A stretch of DNA of 64,000 nucleotides from Armigeres subalbatus. Lineage: Eukaryota; Arthropoda; Insecta; Diptera; Culicidae. The notes beneath the pieces are model-generated. The model was given only the letters and a program-made list of their open reading frames with translations, searched no databases and was not told where the DNA came from. Made by a program: the position numbers and the translations under genes. Positions 46,955-57,761 of this stretch are shown in pieces (position 1 is the first letter of the stretch; each line of letters begins with the position of its first letter). The stretch lies in the NCBI RefSeq assembly GCF_024139115.2, contig NC_085141.1, positions 33,309,242 to 33,373,241 of the forward strand, given 5' to 3'.

Positions 46955-47103
46955 TTTCTTCCAATTTGATGCATTCGTCAAGCCATCCGTTGTAAGAATA
47001 AGCTTGCACCCGATTTTTTTTTGATAAATTTCTTTTTATCTAATTCCTTTTGTTCTTAACAATTTTTCTACATTTTAATTTATCAGCCTTTTAGGGCTCT
47101 AAC
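46955..47103 (+). repeat. Dispersed repeat, left copy
   Basis: About 150 bases (TTTCTTCCAATTTGATGC, TCAAGCCATCCGTTGTAAGA, CAGCCTTTTAGGGCTCT) recur in the same orientation at 53817-53969. The pair flanks the cluster of RTE-like LINE pieces. Confidence 0.7.
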
Positions 47104-47109
47104 ACTAAC

Positions 47110-47770
47110 AGGTTCGAGCTGTAAAACGTTGACATCGGTTGATGAATACTTGCAAATCTATGTGATCTCTGCGAATTCGCTCCAAGTATCACTGGCGTAT
47201 AACATCACAGATTCCACGTCAGAGTTGAGTATTTGGGGTTCGATGCATTGCCTAGACCGCCGCCTAACGTTGACTGGCTTTGGTTTTTGACCTTCTCCAC
47301 TGTTTGCCCGGCTACCCTGGAGTTGAAGTTGTTCACATCCAATGATTCGGTGTTGTTGATGTTGATGAGGGGAACGTTCAACCAGGTCATTCAGTTTACT
47401 CCACTGTTGCGTTAGTACTGCAGTATCGTCATCTGGGTCGAGGTAGTACGATTGCTCTATGGTGGTGGGCTGCTAGCGCGGCCCATGATTTCGGGCAACA
47501 GCAACAGAGATATAATACATCCAGCTTTGCCTCACATTAGCGATTATATTGTGCTGGACTCTGGATTTTGTCTAGACCTCCCTTGCTTCTAGGGACGCCT
47601 CTCAATTTTCCGTGTTTCAGACGATCGGAGGCTCTTCCGTGGTCAATCAGTACCAAATGGAGGGACTCTTGAAATTCATTGACCTACTCCGAGATGATGC
47701 CAAGCATAACAGTATGGTTCTCACATGATCATCCGGGCGCAATCTTTCCTGCTACCGTCCGAGAATTGTT
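47110..47770 (-). pseudogene. Degraded RTE-like RT fragment (copy 4)
   Basis: On the minus strand, from about 47770: weak matches to the QVNEFQKSL block and motif A, then GKAGCII at the motif B position. Clearer similarity follows: WLNVPLININNTESLDVNNF and GQTVEKV against the LVINVNKTKSLDVNTVTP and GQPVENVESF of copy 2, then a VMLYASDTW block. Many stops and frameshifts make it the oldest-looking copy with 48950-53535. Confidence 0.7.
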
Positions 47771-47802
47771 AACCTTTCCCCGTGCGCATCAGGTGGGGTA
47801 AG

Positions 47803-48863
47803 AGTACGCATTTATCCAATCATGTCCTTTAAGTAGGTATATATTAACACAAATAAAAATTATTAACATTTATTGGATGTTTAATGAAAGTATATTAGGG
47901 AATGTTTAAAGATTACGTAACTCTTAAAGTGGGAGGGGGTCCAAGAATTGGGATCTTTCATTCGAAAAACCATTGTTTTTTTATATACAAAAAAACTGCA
48001 GAGGTAAAACTATATCAGGTTTCCCGTGGCGTAAACATAGGAATTTTCCTTGAAGAAAGTCAACCAATCACGTAACGTAAAATTTGGCCATTTCATCACC
48101 CCTCCCCATATCTTGAATCCTCTAAAAATTGTATGGATTGTCATACATCTCGCAACCCCTCCCAGCTAAGCGTAGCGTAATTTATGGATGTTTCTTTTGA
48201 TTAAATGAAATTATCATTTAGACTAAATTGTGTTTTCGGACTATGTTTGGGTGTACAAAAAGTCATAATACAATTTCATGATTTCGCTTCAGTGCTTTAT
48301 TCGCTAAGTCCTTTCTAACACCAAATTACTTCAACTTATCCTTAAAACTTGTGATAATTTTCGATTTTTGTCCCTTTTTTCTTTGTTGATGATCTTTACG
48401 TTTTAGAAGTAGTCTTATTTCGGCGGAAGATACGGATTTGACATCAGAACTTGAACATTCACATGCGTACTCTTGCCCCACCCGTACCTGCGTACTTTTA
48501 CCCCACAGCCCCAAAATTTATTCAGGTAATGGTTTTGACTTCTTGGAAAACCAACCGGATTGGTCTTCTGCACCATAAAGTACTCTATACAATAGGTTAT
48601 CGAAATGGTATAATGTTCATCTGATTGGACGTATATATGGTAATGAAATACTAGTTGCGGAAACACAATTATTTTTAGCAAAATGACCAAAAAGTTATCT
48701 AACTCAATATCTCCCTTGTTGTTTATTCAAATCGTTCACAATTACACATAATAAAAGTTGCTTAGAATACCTGGCAAATTGACGCAGTGCTGCTAGTTTA
48801 TCTTTTTCTATTACTTCAAAAAATCGAAAACGTACTCTCACCCCACGCGCACTCTTGCCCCAC
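47803..48863. mobile_element. Element with GTGGGGTAAGAGTACGC termini
   Basis: GTGGGGTAAGAGTACGC at 47803 is mirrored by GCGCACTCTTGCCCCAC ending 48863. The motif is repeated inside (GCGTACTCTTGCCCCAC at about 48466, GCGTACTTTTACCCCAC at 48491, ACGTACTCTCACCCCAC at 48831). No target duplication is clear and there is no transposase. Confidence 0.55.
47898..48197. mobile_element. Possible nested MITE (TTACGTAA ends)
   Basis: GGGAATGTTTAAAGATTACG is roughly complementary to CGTAATTTATGGATGTTTC near 48197. C-rich and G-rich tracts lie near each end, as in the 33144 MITE. Target duplication not defined. Confidence 0.5.
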
Positions 48864-48949
48864 TCTACTCTACTATTCTTTCAGTTGTCAGGACTAGTAC
48901 TTAGCTCCTCTGGAAATGGATCATCTGGAAATGGAGACGGTGCCTCCTT

Positions 48950-49073
48950 GAGTCCGTAATGAACGCAGCGATGATATCACGTTTGACTATCATCTTTTAA
49001 TTGGCAAGTTCCGACCACGCATTTCCAAAATTCAGCGGAAGGAGAATTCACTCGGGTGTCGATTTACCATAGA
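48950..49073 (+). pseudogene. Degraded RTE-like LINE, left part (copy 3, split)
   Basis: The plus-strand frame reads VRNERSDDITFDYHLL and IGKFRPRISKIQRKEN, then GCRFTI up to the 13-bp duplication. The right part resumes at 52282 as DRLEDPAVKRSF in the same frame when the duplication is counted once. Copy 2 has GRRFNTRRLEDATVKRSF at the matching place. Confidence 0.75.
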
Positions 49074-49984
49074 GTTAGTTAGTTATGGATCCTGTACACC
49101 TCCGGTGGTGCAAAGGGCCGACTTGAAAGATCTCCATCCTGAGCGTTGCCCGGCTATCGCTTTAACCTGTTGCCAGGTTAGATTTCGGTCGACTTCTTTT
49201 ATTTCTTTATTGAGGCTTCGCCGCCATGAGGCTCTGGGTCTGCCTCTGCTGCGATGTCCCGCTGGGTTCCAGTCTAATGCTTGTTTACAGATTTCATTTC
49301 CGCCCCTACGTAGAGTGTGGCCAACCCAACCCCACTTCCGATCCCGAATTTCTGTTGCTATCGGCCTCTGCTGACAACGACGATGGAGCTCGTTTGTTTG
49401 AGACCCAGTTGTGAGGCCACCAGGCCCGAATTATATACCGCAGGCATCTGTAATGAACACCTGCAGCCGTTGAGTGTTCTCCACTGATACACACCATGTT
49501 TCGCTAGCGTATAACAGCACAGATTTCACGTTAGAGTTGAAAATTCGTATTTTGGTGCGTTCACTTATCTGCCTGTTTTTCCAGATATTTCTTAAACTCG
49601 CAAAGGCAGCCCTTGCTTTCTTGATCCGTGCGCCTATGTCGATCTTGGTACCGCCGTCTGACGCCATTTGGCTACCAAGATATTGGAAGCTTTCAACATT
49701 CTCCACTGGTTGCCCGGTTACTGTGAAACTGGAAGGAGTCACCGTGTTTACATCCAACGATTTGGTTTTGTTGACGTTGATGACTAAACCTGTCGAAGAG
49801 GAGCGCTCGGCAAGGTCGTTGAGCTTACTCTGCATATCGGAGCGCCGTTGCGCGAGGAGTGCAACATCATCCGCCAATTCGAAGTCATTTAGGTGCTCCA
49901 TGGTTATAGGCTGCCATAACAGCCCGCGGTTTGGTTCACGGTCAATCGCATCTACCAGAATCTCGTCGATTACGATGAGATGAA

Positions 49985-50206
49985 TCGTGAGTAATCGATT
50001 AGTTACTAATCGATTAATCAGAATTTTACGACATCATAAGGATGTCGAAAATTAATTGATTATTTGGATTAATCGATTCATCGTTGTGATAATCGATTAA
50101 TTTTGAATCGATTACTATACAATGATTAATCGATTCAATAATCGACAAGAATCAAGAGTAATCGATTAGTAACTAATCGATTAATCGGGATTTTACGACA
50201 TCTCTA
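49985..50206. repeat. ATCGATTA-rich block replacing the RT core of copy 2
   Basis: About nine ATCGATT words, several as the palindrome TAATCGATTA, lie in 222 bases. A 47-base segment starting GAGTAATCGATTAGT and ending TTTTACGACATC occurs at each end in the same orientation (49989, 50157). The block could be a small inserted element or filler DNA from repair. Confidence 0.75.
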
Positions 50207-51169
50207 ATCTCGGCTGATATGCGGTCGACCCCTGGGGCTTTATTCGATTTTATGCTTTGGATGGCTGTTTGAAACTCTAGCAGTGATGGAGCTTCGGTAT
50301 TGACGCGTGTTATACGTCGGATCCTAGGCAGATCATGCCGAAGTGGTGATGGCCTGGCTGGCACTTGAAAAAGTTGTTCGAAGTGCTCGAACCAGCGTTT
50401 CAGCTGGTCAGTTGGGTCGGTCAATAACTGATCATTCGCGTCTTTCACAGGCATCGTTGCATTCATCTTCGCCCCGCTTAAGCGTCGTGAGATATCGTAG
50501 AGGAGGCGAATGTCCCCGGTTGCGGCGGCTCTCTCTCCTTCGTCGGCCAGAGAGTCTGCCCACGCTCGCTTGTCCCGTTGACATGAGCATTTTACTTCCT
50601 TCTCAAGAGCCGCGTATCGTTGACTGGCTAAGACTTTGGCTCCTCTGGTTTTCGATCGCTCTATCGCGACTTTGGCTTATCATCGCTCCTCTATCTTCCT
50701 CCAGGTCTCATCGGTGATCCATTGGGTGCGTAGTTCGCCCAGATTGTTCTCGCTGGTGGTGATGAAGGCATTCTTGATGGCGGTCCATTGGTCTTCCACG
50801 CTGCCACCTTCCGGAATATCTGCAGCACGCGTCTCCAGTTCTTCAAGGAAGGACCGTTTCACCGTGGCATCTTCCAGTCGGCGTGTGTTGAATCGTCGTC
50901 CAACTCTTTCCTCCTGCCGACGAATCCGCGCAATGCGCAGACGTATTTCACCGGATGAGGAGGTGATGATCAGACGCGATATCGGCACTACGTTTATTCC
51001 GTACATCAAGAAGGCTTCGTTTCCATTTTCGGCTGATACAGATGTGGTCGATTTGATTTCGTTAAACCGTCACGGGAGACCCACGTGACCTTGTGAACCG
51101 GTCGATGAGGGAAGAGCGATCCCCGATCGTTATTTCCACAAAATTCTGCGAACAGCTCTCCGTTTTCGC

Positions 51170-51787
51170 TCATTTCTCCGAGACCATAATGCGCTCATGG
51201 TTCGAGTTGTCGGATCCGATCTTCGCATTGAAGACGCCCAAACAGATCTTGATATCACCCTTCGGAATTCTATCTTCGACGGCATTGAGTTGACTGTAGA
51301 AGTTCTCTTTGTCTTGCAGATCGGCAGCATCGGTTGGCGCATAACATTTGATTATAGTAAGGTTTCTGACCCGTGTTCTAAATCTGCCAACGATTATCCT
51401 TTCACTTATAGGTTCCCACTTCATAAGCGCAGAGTGTGCCTGAGCGCTTAGTAGGAAACCAACTCCTCGATGTCGGGGAGCGTGTTCACCTCGTAAACCA
51501 GAGTATAGCAGAACTTGTCCCGACGGCGTTCTATGTTCTCCAAAGTTTGGCCAACGGACTTCACTCAGTCCCAGGATCTCAAGCTTCATGCGGCGTGCCT
51601 CATTGGCAAGTTGTGCCAATTTACCCTGCTGGGCTAGGGTTAAAACGTTCCATGTTCCTATTCGTGTCCGTTGTTTCGCGCTAAGAGTCGTCGCCGTAAA
51701 ATCAGTCCGTATTCTTTCATTATCGGATTCTCGAACAAATTGATGTTTCGGGAACAGTAGGTTGTTGGCCCAAGGTTCCCTATCCAC
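51170..51787 (-). pseudogene. APE-type endonuclease domain of copy 2
   Basis: Open for about 205 codons from MDREPWANN. Landmarks are TRIGTWNVLTLAQQGKL (about residue 40), LEILGLSEVRW (metal-binding E), RGVGFLLS, and NLTIIKCYAPT. At the usual GD(F/L)NA motif the sequence is LGVFNAKIGSDN, with valine in place of the catalytic aspartate. The family cleaves target DNA to prime reverse transcription; the lost aspartate should abolish this. The domain is of the type often annotated in databases as craniofacial development protein 2-like. Confidence 0.85.
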
Positions 51788-52281
51788 CGGGATGGGGCTG
51801 CCATCTTAGGTATAACTTCCGGGAATAGCATTTCATACTCAGCCACTGGATGCCAGAACAGACGCTGTTGGAGCCGCACCTCCTTGGTGAACAGACGCTC
51901 GGTCAGTTGGGTCAAATTTGTTTAAAGTCCCACCCAACACCAGGACTAGGCTAGTGCGCTTTGAGCGGCACACGGTCGCTTTGATAGGGCCTGCTTGGGG
52001 ACACATGCAGCTTTTTATAGAAGTTCAACAGAGCCCACTGTCGAACCCCAGCACATCCTAGCCAGACCCCACAAGACGCACCCTCTCACTCTAGCTGATG
52101 TCAGAAGGACAACAGTGCCCAGGCTGCACTACCAGCTAAGTACGCAACCCTTAGCTGGCGGTCAATTGTCATCGGAAGACCCGTGGAAGCGTGAGTATTG
52201 GAACTTGTGAGGACCAGAGCTATGTTAGGCGCCCCTTCCCGGATGTCAACTCACCATTTGGCAGCCCAGATTTACCATAGA

Positions 52282-53535
52282 CCGACTAGAAGATCCAGCT
52301 GTGAAGAGATCGTTCGTTGAAGTATATGGAACTCAGGTGGTGGATGTTCTGGAAGGTGGCAGCGTAGAATAGAAGTGGGCGACGAAGAATACTTTCATCT
52401 AAACCGACGTGATCAACTTGGATGAGCTGCGCACTCAGCGAATAGAATGGATTACAGATGTAACCCGACTGAAGATTGGGAAGCGTATAGAATCAATGGC
52501 TGAGGAACGGGAAGAATCAGATGAGTAAAGTACGAGTCCCGTCTACAGAATGTATATCTGTAAATGGGAGTCGGCCGTTGCTGAGACAGGACAGGCTGGC
52601 GTGGGTGGACATCATGGTTTATGAAAAAAAGATAGCTACAACAACAAGATTATTGCCTCAATAACTAACTGACTTGGAAAGCTGAAATGTTGGTTCCATA
52701 ACTTCGAACAGCTTCTTCAAGTTTTAGCATTCTTCAAAAGCGTCCATCCGAAGCAGGAAATCTATAGGACCCCAAAGTCGATCGGCGGAGGTAACCCTAT
52801 GCTGTCTGTTTAGTCTGTCTGAATCACAAAAGTCTGTTTGGCGCCCAGGGATGCAATGGATTTTCAAATAGGGTCAGAGCTTTAACTGACCTCATTCAGG
52901 TAGTCGCTGATGTGAGGCAAGGATGCATTTCATCTGCAGTGTTACTTCTCAGCGTAATCGAAAAGATATTGGTGGTTGCGATTGACCGTGTAGCATACCT
53001 TGAGCTGCTTTTGCAGTTTATTGTTGTGGAACATCTAGACGACTCTGATTTGGCTAATGAATACGAAACGCTATATTAGTACTGTGATGCTCTTTTGTGT
53101 GTGCTTAACGAGCTGACCGTATGCTTCTCTGCGGTGGGTTCACCATCAACGCCCGCAGGACCAGGTGGTTGAGTGTCAACGGGAGGACTTCAATATCTTG
53201 ACAGTCTGATATCATCAGATTACGAAATTGAGATTGACATGGAACCATAAGTCAGAAAGGCTGGGGCTACCTTCACGAGTTTTCGAAATATTTGGAGACT
53301 CAACCGGATTGATCCACTCATCAAAATTCGAATGTACCACTCTATCGTGAAGTGTTTAGGCATAGATAGCGCAGATGATGCCTTAAATTTATAATTCGAA
53401 CGGCCTTACAGTGCCGAGCAACATAAAAGCCACCAAATACCGATAACAATAGATGTTCGAAAACGTGGATGGAAATGGGTCCGCCATATATGGCACGGAA
53501 GCTTAGACGGAATCTGTGAGGATTGGATATAGAAT
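52282..53535 (+). pseudogene. Degraded RTE-like LINE, right part (copy 3, split)
   Basis: Continues from 49073: VKRSFVEVYGTQ, VLEGGSVE, LDELRTQRIEWITD, then after several frameshifts VVADVRQGCISSAVLLL at the motif B position (about 52894), LANEYETL where copy 1 has LADDVALL, and KAGATFTSFRNIWRL with KIRMYHSIVK. Numerous stops mark it as old. It served as the target of copy 2. Confidence 0.8.
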
Positions 53536-53589
53536 ATTTATGCCGATAGAGATATATGCTCGTATTTTCATTTAAAATACTCTTGGGGG

Positions 53590-53816
53590 GGAGGGAATTT
53601 ATGGTCTATGAATGATATATTTTGTATCAAGGTATTAAAAAAACACATAAATAAAATTTAAAAAAAATGTATCCAAATAAGTGATGCATAAAGTTCAAAA
53701 TTTAAAAAAAAATAAAAACATTAAAACAAATTTTTTTTTTTCACCCCCTCAATATTTTGGGAAAGTTGAGGGGGGGGGGGTGACATAAAACAAATTTAAT
53801 ATTTGTATCGGCCTTG
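53590..53816. mobile_element. Possible MITE fragment ending AATATTTGTATCGGCC
   Basis: AATATTTGTATCGGCC (53800-53815) is the complement of GGCCGATACAAATATT at 57103-57118. A G-rich run at 53770 mirrors a C-rich run at 57138. The two look like ends of the same family. Elsewhere the block is A-rich. Confidence 0.45.
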
Positions 53817-53969
53817 TTTTCTTCCAATTTGATGCGTTCGTCAAGCCATCCGTTGTAAGAATGAGCTCGTACCCGATTTTTTTTTCGATTAATTTCTTTT
53901 GTAAATAAAATTAATTTTGTTCTTAACAATTTTCATACATTTTAATTGGCCAGCCTCTTAGGGTTCTGC
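53817..53969 (+). repeat. Dispersed repeat, right copy
   Basis: Direct repeat of 46955-47103 with scattered differences and one small insertion (GTAAATAAAATTAAT). See the left copy. Confidence 0.7.
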
Positions 53970-54059
53970 AGCTTTCGTTTACATTGGTATTTCGGTTTTG
54001 TTGCAAAGAGATTTCAGTTTGCTCTAATGAGCTATGGTTTAGTTTGAATTGTAAAATTT

Positions 54060-55090
54060 GATAGAGCTTACCTAACTTAACCTAAATTTGAAAATTACTA
54101 GTGAATCAGATCGCGCACAATCTGGTGCTCAGAAATTTGGCAGCGTGCACTAATCCTTTGAAAGGAACTCACCACAGCGTTCCTCTAAAGTTTTCAACTC
54201 GGCCAACCGATGTGCTATGGTAGTTATTCCGTATTCTATGCGGAGCGTCTAGAATCATCTGGAAGAACTTATAGATGTAGCTCCATCGATAAAGATCTGG
54301 AATGTCTTCGCATACAGATAGTTTTCAATGATTTTGACTAAGAAGCTGGGAATGTTGCACCTATGAAGTTTGAACACCAGACCGCCATACCAGACGTTGT
54401 CGAAGGCTTTTTTAACGTCCAGCAGGGCATTGCGGATGTTTTGGAAACATACTTATTCCGGCTAAGGATGATTTTGACTCGGATCAGTAGATGAACAGTT
54501 GATCGACCACGGCGAAAACCAAATTGTTTCTCGAGTAAGATGTTGTTTTGTTCGGCAGATTCAAGTAGCCAGCGGTAAATCGCGTTTTCAAATAGCTTAG
54601 ATAACGCTAAGAGAAGGCTGATGGGTTGATAGCTTTTGGGGAAAGTTGGGTCTTTCCTTGGTTTCCTGATTGGGATCTGACTTCCAGGCTGAAGGAATGT
54701 AGCTAAGCCGAAGGCACTGATTGAAAATCACGGCAACATGGTTGAATAACGGCTCTCTCATGTGCTTGAGCTCTAGGTAGGAGACTCTGTCGAAACCTGG
54801 GGCCTTCATGTTTTTCGACGTTTTTACATAGTTGAACAGCTCGTCAGTCGTTGTTGTCGTTGGGATTTTGGTTTGGGTTTTAGGTTTGGTTTTCAAAATT
54901 TTTGTCAATTTCCAGAACGGCTTAGCACAGACTGAGAGATTTCTGAGGTCCACCGTTCTAGTCCTAATTATTTTGGTCATACGATTGCATTCGGTAGGGT
55001 AGACCGGTACGTTGAAACTGTCTTCGTTTGACATTTCGTCGTAAACGGATCAAATCTTTGATGAGTGTATCAAGGATTAGGGCATTGTTT
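54060..55090 (-). pseudogene. Jockey-like LINE RT remnant
   Basis: On the minus strand KPFWKLTKILKTKPK, NMKAPGFDRVSYLEL, VIFNQCLRLSYIPSAWK, then after frameshifts INPSAFS-type text, EKQFGFRRGRSTVHLL and the motif A region (KKPSTTSGMAVWCSNF) can be read. The order matches the RT of the Jockey element at 8470-11095 (PLWKLTKILKKPQK, FKNMKAP, EQFGFRHGHSTTHQLL). No ends or tail remain. Confidence 0.75.
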
Positions 55091-55921
55091 ACCTGACGGA
55101 CCACTGGTAAATGTTGATCCCTCGCCTGCGAGATTGCCAATCGATGTTTTCAGTTGTCGTCAGCTCGTACCCTGTTGATGCCCGTCTTTTATACTGTGAA
55201 GCGTTGGCAAAGGAAATGTTTGTTGACGTAAACTAACCACGCCTACCAAGATGTTAACGATGAACGAGGATAAATCTCTCTTGCGACATACGCCCTTTTA
55301 CCAGATAGAGCTTGAAATATTTCAAAATGACAGAATTTACCACGCCTGTTGCGATGCAAAAATAGAAAATAACAAAGAAGTTCAAATTCAGAATTTTGAC
55401 AGTAAATAAAAAAAATATTTTCAATTCGGATTTGTGATTAACATGTAATGCTTAAACTTAAAGGATCCCAGAACGTTGCCAAACAGATCATTGTTCCAAA
55501 TACAAATGTCACGAAATGTTAAGACATTAAAGTCATTTAACACTAATTCGGCTCTCACGCCGTCAATTTCAGATTTAGATAATGGCATTTTAGAAAAACC
55601 AAGAAACAGAACAAAAAAGAGCATCAATATATTAACATTCTCCTACTTCGATGTCTGGTTGGCCAATTAAGCAATTTAATATTGGGTATTGTTAGCAATA
55701 GAAATTACTAAAAAATAATTGCTAATAAGAGAAAGGTGTTACTTGTTACTTTAATACTAAAACCAATCGATAATCAAGGGCGTACGTCGACCCTGAGGAA
55801 TTTGAAAAAAGGGAGGTCTCACTGGTGCTGGGCAGGGATTGTCCCTAGTTACAACACGGAGCAAAAAATGTGGTGGAATCAACCGAACTATTTTGCAATG
55901 ATTTATGTACTAGTTGAAGAA
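55091..55921. other. Non-coding, nothing recognised
   Basis: No gene or repeat is supported between the LINE remnant and the tRNA-like sequence. Confidence 0.4.
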
Positions 55922-55988
55922 GACGAGCTCGGTGGTCTAGTGGCTACCGCTTCTGCCTTATAAGCAGGAGTTTAATTCCAGGCTCGTC
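55922..55988 (+). tRNA. tRNA-Ile(UAU)-like sequence, probably a pseudogene or SINE head
   Basis: The acceptor arms GACGAGC (55922-55928) and GCTCGTC (55982-55988) pair perfectly over seven bases. The D arm is GGTGGTCTAGTGGCTACC. The anticodon arm TCTGC-CTTATAA-GCAGG has a five-pair stem (one wobble) with anticodon UAU. The variable and T regions are about five bases short and the T loop has TTTAATT instead of TTCAATT, so it is unlikely to be a working tRNA. CCC then TTTCCTACTTTG follows instead of a T-run terminator. A tRNA-derived SINE head is the main alternative. Confidence 0.5.
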
Positions 55989-56199
55989 CCTTTCCTACTT
56001 TGTATTTCTATCTTAGTTCTTTCTGTGTTTCACGTTCTACCAAAACGATTCCTACTGTTATAACTAAAGACACTATAAACAAAGACAGGAATTGTTCCAA
56101 CTGGAATTTCAAATTTTTACTGTCAGTGTCATTCCAATCGAGCACGAGACCTGTCATTCCAAAAAATCGCGCGTAACATTTGGTAAGGGCTATTCCATG

Positions 56200-56510
56200 A
56201 CACAAATACACACACACTCAAATCGAGAATTTCAGCTCGGTAAAATTATTTACTGATTTAATTCGGTAAAAGAAAAATTAAACCGAGAGCTCAGGTAATT
56301 GATAAGCTTTTACTGATTTCTGCATTCATTTTTACATCTGTCTCAGTAGTTCAAAAAAGAATACTGAGTTCCGGTAATAAGCATTACCGATCTACTCTGT
56401 AATAAGAAAATGTTCTGAAGTTGTCAAAAAATATGCCGATCACTCAGTAAAATCAAAAGTGCTTTACTGAACACCCGTTAAAGCAAATACCGAGCTCAGT
56501 TTCCAACCAC
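56200..56510. mobile_element. MITE-like block with CTCGGTAA / TTACTGA motifs
   Basis: AGCTCGGTAAAATTATTTAC on the left and AATACCGAGCTC near 56490 on the right are rough inverted ends. CGGTAA, ACTGAG and their complements are scattered throughout. Positions 2670-2760 carry similar text (CTCGGTAAACCG, ACTGAGTTGTTCGGTAA). Confidence 0.45.
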
Positions 56511-57285
56511 ATGCCTCCTGATGTGACGCCATTTTTACTACTCAGAATTGGATCAATTTTATTATACACGATTTTTTTCGCACTTGATTAGTGGTACCAG
56601 AAAAAACATGATCTCAACTTAATGTTCAGGTATGTTCCGATATTCTTACCAGCATTTACCAAGATATATTTCTAGTTTCCAGAGTTTTGTTGATAAATTT
56701 ATTTCATGAAATTTCAGACTAATATTCACAACTAGTATTTCACGTCCCTGCTGCTGATGCTTCGTTTCCAGTAAATTTTGTTTCAATTCTAGATCCTTGA
56801 GTATATAATAAATCTTCAGGTATTTGATTTCTGTAAAATTACTGTTTTCCCTACATTTTTGCTGAACAAATTGCATTTTACAATTCTAGATATAAACTTT
56901 CTGGAAGAAAATGCGGTCGTATGCCACCATCTTTAAGGTAGATTCCCGAGATGTATGTGAAGTAGCGCTACTTGAGGAAGACAGGAATAGAAAAATATGA
57001 CATCAAATATTCCACAACCCGCAAAAAACAAAACATGTTTTTTAATAAATTAAATGACTATACATATTAAAGAGCTGATATTCCATCTATTTTTTGTTAT
57101 AAGGCCGATACAAATATTTAAAATCCATTTTGTCTCCCCCTCCTCCCCCCCCTTTGTCAAAAAATGATATTTTGAGGGGACAACAAAATAAAATTCGGAT
57201 AATTTTGAGGATTTTCAAAACATTCTTTAACAAATCCGAGGAGTTTGATTTTTTTCATTTGAATATTTATTTTTTATTAAATTTG
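56511..57285. other. Non-coding, one MITE end
   Basis: GGCCGATACAAATATT at 57103 followed by a C-rich run is the likely end of the same family as 53800-53815. The remainder is AT-rich with no gene. Confidence 0.4.
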
Positions 57286-57393
57286 ACCGACGTACGAAAA
57301 CCATTTTTCTTGTTAAATATTTTGGCTGTGCATTTGCACAGCACATGTTTCGAAATGGATAAATTGATATGAAATTCGCGAAAAAGAATCCAC

Positions 57394-57465
57394 GTATCTT
57401 GGAGGGACTCGAACCCTCAACCTCCTACTCTCTAGATAGGCGTGATAACCCCTACACAACAATAC
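57394..57465 (-). tRNA. tRNA-like sequence in the left arm
   Basis: Minus strand: TGTGTAGGGGTTATCACG (near-canonical box A), anticodon stem CCTAT/GTAGG with loop CTAGAGA, then GGGTTCGAGTCCC (box B). The acceptor stem pairs poorly (GTATTGT against CCAAGATAC), so it is decayed. Confidence 0.5.
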
Positions 57466-57691
57466 CACTTAATAGTCACGTTTGCGGAAAAGCCATCAGA
57501 ATCCGATTACCAACCTCCACCGCGGTTAGCTCTTTTTTGCAAATTGAATTGTTGGGGGCATATAGTGCGATCCTCTCGTTTAATAAACAATATGCACTTG
57601 CATGACTGTGGATATACAACAGTAAAGGACATGTGTAGATTGGACAAATCAAGCATCCGAAAGATATTCAATTTGCAAAAAAGATCTAACC

Positions 57692-57761
57692 GTCTTGTTG
57701 TGTAGGGGTTATCACGCCTATCTAGAGAGTAGGAGGTTGAGGGTTCGAGTCCCTTCAAGAC
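57692..57761 (+). tRNA. tRNA-like sequence in the right arm
   Basis: The acceptor GTCTTGT pairs with TCAAGAC at six of seven positions. The anticodon stem CCTAT/GTAGG holds loop CTAGAGA, nominal anticodon AGA, and the T arm is GGGTTCGAGTCCC-like. A serine tRNA should have a long variable arm and this has none, so identity and function are doubtful. Confidence 0.5.

Larger units (their letters stand above)
49074..52268 (-). mobile_element. RTE-like LINE with both ends, internally deleted (copy 2)
   Basis: GATTTACCATAGA lies on both sides (49061-49073 and 52269-52281), a 13-bp target duplication. Read on the minus strand, there is a leader of about 480 bases, an APE-type endonuclease (51787-51170), a linker, and a reverse transcriptase whose core is missing. 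The 3' end CAGGATCCATAA carries a (TAAC)n tail at 49074-49086. Between ISAEI (50206) and VIDEILVDAID (about 49982), where copy 1 has about 565 bases including motifs A and B, there are only about 222 unrelated bases. LADD and the C-terminal region (SFQYLGSQMASDG, VLLYASETW) follow. Confidence 0.9.

Noticed and set aside
49105..51451. Plus-strand frames over 49.1-51.4 kb (for example 169 and 150 residues)
   Set aside because: They are antisense shadows of the minus-strand RTE-like element.
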